In this document: piece by piece, positions 61,468 to 64,000 of the stretch
Layout of the letters: the number at the start of each line of letters is the position of its first letter
Position numbering within the stretch: the first letter of the stretch is position 1
Assembly (NCBI RefSeq): GCF_002846335.1
Contig: NZ_PJMQ01000001.1
Location: 1,984,001-2,048,000, forward strand
Source: Janthinobacterium sp. 61
Lineage (GTDB): Bacteria; Pseudomonadota; Gammaproteobacteria; Burkholderiales; Burkholderiaceae_D
Direction: 5' to 3'
DNA: 64,000 bases
Program-made: the position numbers and the translations under genes
The notes under the pieces: generated by a model
The model's input: only the letters and a program-made list of their open reading frames with translations
Told to the model about the DNA's origin: nothing
The model's database searches: none

Positions 61468-63891
61468 CTAGCGCCCATGCCAGTAGCGCGGCCGGCTGCT
61501 GCGATACAGCGTCACGTCAATATCCGCGCCAAACGCCAGCACCACTGCCCCCGTCACGTCCGTGCGCAAGCGGGTAATCCCCATGTCGCCATAGCGCGCA
61601 TATACCTGCGCTTTCGGATGTTTATAGCGGTTGCGATGTCCGACCTGGAAAATCGCCAGATCGGGATGGACGGCGTTCAAAAACGCCTGTGTCGACGAGG
61701 TGCCGCTACCATGATGGGGCGCCAGCAGCACGTCGGCCGCCAGGTCGCCGTGCGCCGAGCGCGCCAGCAATTGCGCTTCCTGCGCCGCTTCGATGTCGCC
61801 GGCCAGCAAAATTGCATGCTTGCCCGCAGTGATTTTCACGGTGCAGCTGCGGGCGTTCGGTTTCAATGAAATGTCCGTGTGGCTGACGGGCAAAGGGTGC
61901 AACATGGTGAACTGTACGCCTTCCCAAGTCCAGCTCTGGCCCGCCATGCAGTGCAGATAGGGCCGGTGCAACTCCCGCCGGGCCTCGATGGCCGGGTGAC
62001 CGTCGAACAGGGACGAGGCCAGCCAGCCCACGTCTATGTTTTCCAGCAAGGACATGGCACCGCCCGCGTGATCGAGGTCGCTGTGGGAAATAATCACGCC
62101 GTCGAGCTTGGCGATGCCGCGCGCACGCAAGTACGGCACGATGACCCTGCTGGCACCATCGGAATCGAGGCTGTAGGCGGGCCCCGTGTCGTACAGCAGG
62201 CGGTGGCCGTGGGTTTCCACCAGCACGGCCATGCCTTGTCCCACGTCAAAGGCCGTGATCCACATCTGGCCAGCTGGCGGGCTCGATGGCAAGGCTGTCA
62301 GCAGGGGCAGCCAGCCCAGCATGCCCGCCCAGCGATGGGGCCATCCCCTGGGCGCCAGCAGCCATGCCGTGCCAAACAATGCCCAGCAAAAACTCCACAT
62401 TGGCGGCGCGGGCGCCGTCCACACGGCAAAGCGGCGTGCGCCCAGCCAGTCCAGCACTTGCGCCAGCACTTGCACGATGGCGTGCGCCAGCAGCAACAGC
62501 CAGTCGCACAGAGGCGCGGGCAGCAGGCTGCCAGCCAGCGACAGGGGCGTGACGACCAGGCTGATGACGGGAATGGCCAGCGCATTGGCCACGGGGCTGA
62601 CCAGCGACACTTGCGAGAACAGCAGCATCGTCAGCGGCACCAGCCCCACCGTCACCACATACTGCGTGTGCGCGCCCAGCGCCACGGCGGCACGCATACG
62701 CCGCCAGCGGCTGGCGTTCTCTGGCAAGGGGGCCGTGGTGCGGCCCGCCGTCGCGTACAGCATGGTGGCGACGGCGCCGAATGACAGCCAGAATCCGGGC
62801 CACAGCACGGCCCACGGATCGAGCAGCAGCACCACGCCCAGCGCCAGGCACAGCACGTGGCCTATGCTGGTGATGCGCCCCAGCCACAAGGCCAGTGCCA
62901 CCACCAGCAGCATGTATAAAGTGCGCTGCGCGGGCACGCCGAAGCCGGCCAGCAACACATAGACAAATGCCGCCAGCGCGCCGGCCAGCGCCGCCACCTT
63001 TTGCGCCGGCAGCAGCAAAGGCAGTTGATTGTCCGTGAAAAACGAGCGCCGCCACAGCGCGCCCGCTCCCAGGGCGAACAGGCCCGCGATCATGGTGATG
63101 TGCAAGCCGGAGATCGAAATCAAATGACTGACGCCCGTGCGGTTGAATACTTGCCAGTCCGACTGGGGAATGGCACGCTGGTCGCCCACCACCAGCGCCA
63201 CGATCACGCCTGCATACTGTTTTCCTTCCAGCCTGCGCAGGATACGCGCGCGCAGTGTCGCGCGGCTGGCCTCCACCACATTGCCGAAAGCGGGCACGAA
63301 GGCTGCCAGGCGCAGGTTCGGCGTATCGGCGCGCGGCTGCGGCCGTACATAGCCCGTGGCGCGCACGCCCTGCTCCAGCAGCCACGCCTCGTAGTCAAAA
63401 CCCATGGGATTCGCATTGCCGTGCGGACGCTGCAGCCGTACTGTCAAACGCCAGCGCTCGCCAGGCTGCACGTCGCCCACCTCGTTCGTCACTTCATCGC
63501 GAAAGCCCGCGTACCAGGACAGGGCGATCAGGGGCGGCACCTTCGCCCCCACCGACTTTTCCACGGCAAAATTGAAACGCACACCCTGCTCGAAGCGGTA
63601 CGGCAGGCTGGCGACCGTGCCAGTGACGGTGATGGCCTGTCCTTCATCGGCCAGCGCCAGTTGTGGCGACAAGGCGGCCTGGGCCAGCCAGGCGGCCCAA
63701 TAAAAGCCCAGTGCCACGCCAGCGGCGAAGCCGACAATGCAGCGCCAGTATGTGTGATGGCGCAGCAGCAGTACAGTCATCAGCGACACACCAGCGATCA
63801 CCCACAGCAGCGCGCGCGCATGCGGCGGCAAGCTTGCCTGCGTCTGCAGCCAGGCGGCGCCAGCGGCAAAGCCAAGTATCAGGGTGCGCAT
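61468..63891 (-). CDS. comEC: ComEC/Rec2 DNA-uptake channel protein
   Basis: An 807-residue membrane protein forming the inner-membrane channel for single-stranded DNA in natural transformation. It has an N-terminal membrane and OB-like (DUF4131) part with GERWRLTVRLQRPHGNANP, a competence domain with VSHLISISGLHITMIAGLFA and many helices (about 225-510), and a C-terminal metallo-beta-lactamase-like domain with FDVGQGMAVLVETHGHRLLY, the metal-site SHSDLDHAGG and LLAPHHGSGTSS. The metal-site residues are intact, so nuclease activity is possible. Length is normal, no frameshift seen. It is separated by 91 bp from the unknown gene downstream. Confidence 0.95.
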   Translation of the reverse strand: MRTLILGFAAGAAWLQTQASLPPHARALLWVIAGVSLMTVLLLRHHTYWRCIVGFAAGVALGFYWAAWLAQAALSPQLALADEGQAITVTGTVASLPYRFEQGVRFNFAVEKSVGAKVPPLIALSWYAGFRDEVTNEVGDVQPGERWRLTVRLQRPHGNANPMGFDYEAWLLEQGVRATGYVRPQPRADTPNLRLAAFVPAFGNVVEASRATLRARILRRLEGKQYAGVIVALVVGDQRAIPQSDWQVFNRTGVSHLISISGLHITMIAGLFALGAGALWRRSFFTDNQLPLLLPAQKVAALAGALAAFVYVLLAGFGVPAQRTLYMLLVVALALWLGRITSIGHVLCLALGVVLLLDPWAVLWPGFWLSFGAVATMLYATAGRTTAPLPENASRWRRMRAAVALGAHTQYVVTVGLVPLTMLLFSQVSLVSPVANALAIPVISLVVTPLSLAGSLLPAPLCDWLLLLAHAIVQVLAQVLDWLGARRFAVWTAPAPPMWSFCWALFGTAWLLAPRGWPHRWAGMLGWLPLLTALPSSPPAGQMWITAFDVGQGMAVLVETHGHRLLYDTGPAYSLDSDGASRVIVPYLRARGIAKLDGVIISHSDLDHAGGAMSLLENIDVGWLASSLFDGHPAIEARRELHRPYLHCMAGQSWTWEGVQFTMLHPLPVSHTDISLKPNARSCTVKITAGKHAILLAGDIEAAQEAQLLARSAHGDLAADVLLAPHHGSGTSSTQAFLNAVHPDLAIFQVGHRNRYKHPKAQVYARYGDMGITRLRTDVTGAVVLAFGADIDVTLYRSSRPRYWHGR

Positions 63892-64000
63892 GGGAAGGCA
63901 GGATCAAGGCAGGATCGTCGCTCGCTGCGAAAGGTACTCGGATACTCTGATCGTTTTCCACTCTTTGCCGTCTGATCTGGCGCAATGGTGACGTGGATAA

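Overview
The window looks like a chromosomal segment of a GC-rich betaproteobacterium. Gene content (upp, aroC, thyA, folA, dcd, comEC, many GGDEF/EAL proteins, a DUF1800/DUF1501 pair) and protein style fit Oxalobacteraceae, in the Janthinobacterium/Massilia range; this placement is inference from family resemblance, not a search. Genes are densely packed on both strands. I saw no rRNA, tRNA, CRISPR array, insertion sequence, integrase or prophage gene.

Layout. 1-2.4 kb: the 3' end of a LysR regulator, a cold-shock protein with a strong terminator, a lone Hpt phosphotransfer protein and upp. 2.5-12.2 kb: an AidB-like flavoprotein, a PAS-GGDEF-EAL protein coupled to an HDOD protein, aroC, a response-regulator-like GGDEF-EAL protein with a degenerate GGDEF motif, and a CBS protein. 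12.3-19.2 kb: a prolyl-hydroxylase-like oxygenase, a MetY-type sulfhydrylase with an alpha/beta hydrolase, then three same-strand genes of immunity-protein character (PoNi-like, WG-repeat/DUF6630-like, small unknown). 19.2-30.9 kb: a YihY membrane protein, WrbA, DUF2069, a GlcD-type flavoenzyme, a DUF4124 protein, an FtsX-type permease with an AttH/CrtC-like protein, an MsbA-like exporter, a LeuE-like exporter and a threonine-aldolase-like lyase. 31-44.8 kb: FadL, a large membrane GGDEF-EAL sensor, thyA overlapping a SUKH-like gene, a TonB-dependent receptor, a three-gene TerD-family operon, a hydrolase and folA. 45-51.1 kb: a large amino-acid decarboxylase and the DUF1800/DUF1501 exported pair. 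51.1-56.1 kb: an envelope-stress locus. 56.2-63.9 kb: dcd, a hydrolase, a HAD phosphatase, a TauE/SafE permease, LysR, GNAT, a possible ADP-ribosyltransferase-fold protein and comEC.

The most coherent new picture is a Cpx-like regulon. A CpxR/CpxA-type pair is divergent from a Spy/CpxP-like gene. The promoter between them holds two exact copies of the tandem CpxR box GTAAA-N5-GTAAA. Further exact copies lie upstream of a FlxA-like coiled-coil gene just beyond the sensor kinase and upstream of the TonB-dependent receptor 13 kb away. My by-eye scan of the window found no others. This predicts a local envelope-stress regulon containing several proteins of unknown function: a Ser-rich protein, a possible 54-residue protein and the coiled-coil protein.

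A second theme is conflict-related genes without an obvious toxin partner: the PoNi/WG-repeat cluster, the SUKH protein behind thyA, and the possible ART-fold protein next to comEC. A third is cyclic-di-GMP signalling, with three multidomain GGDEF/EAL proteins in 31 kb.
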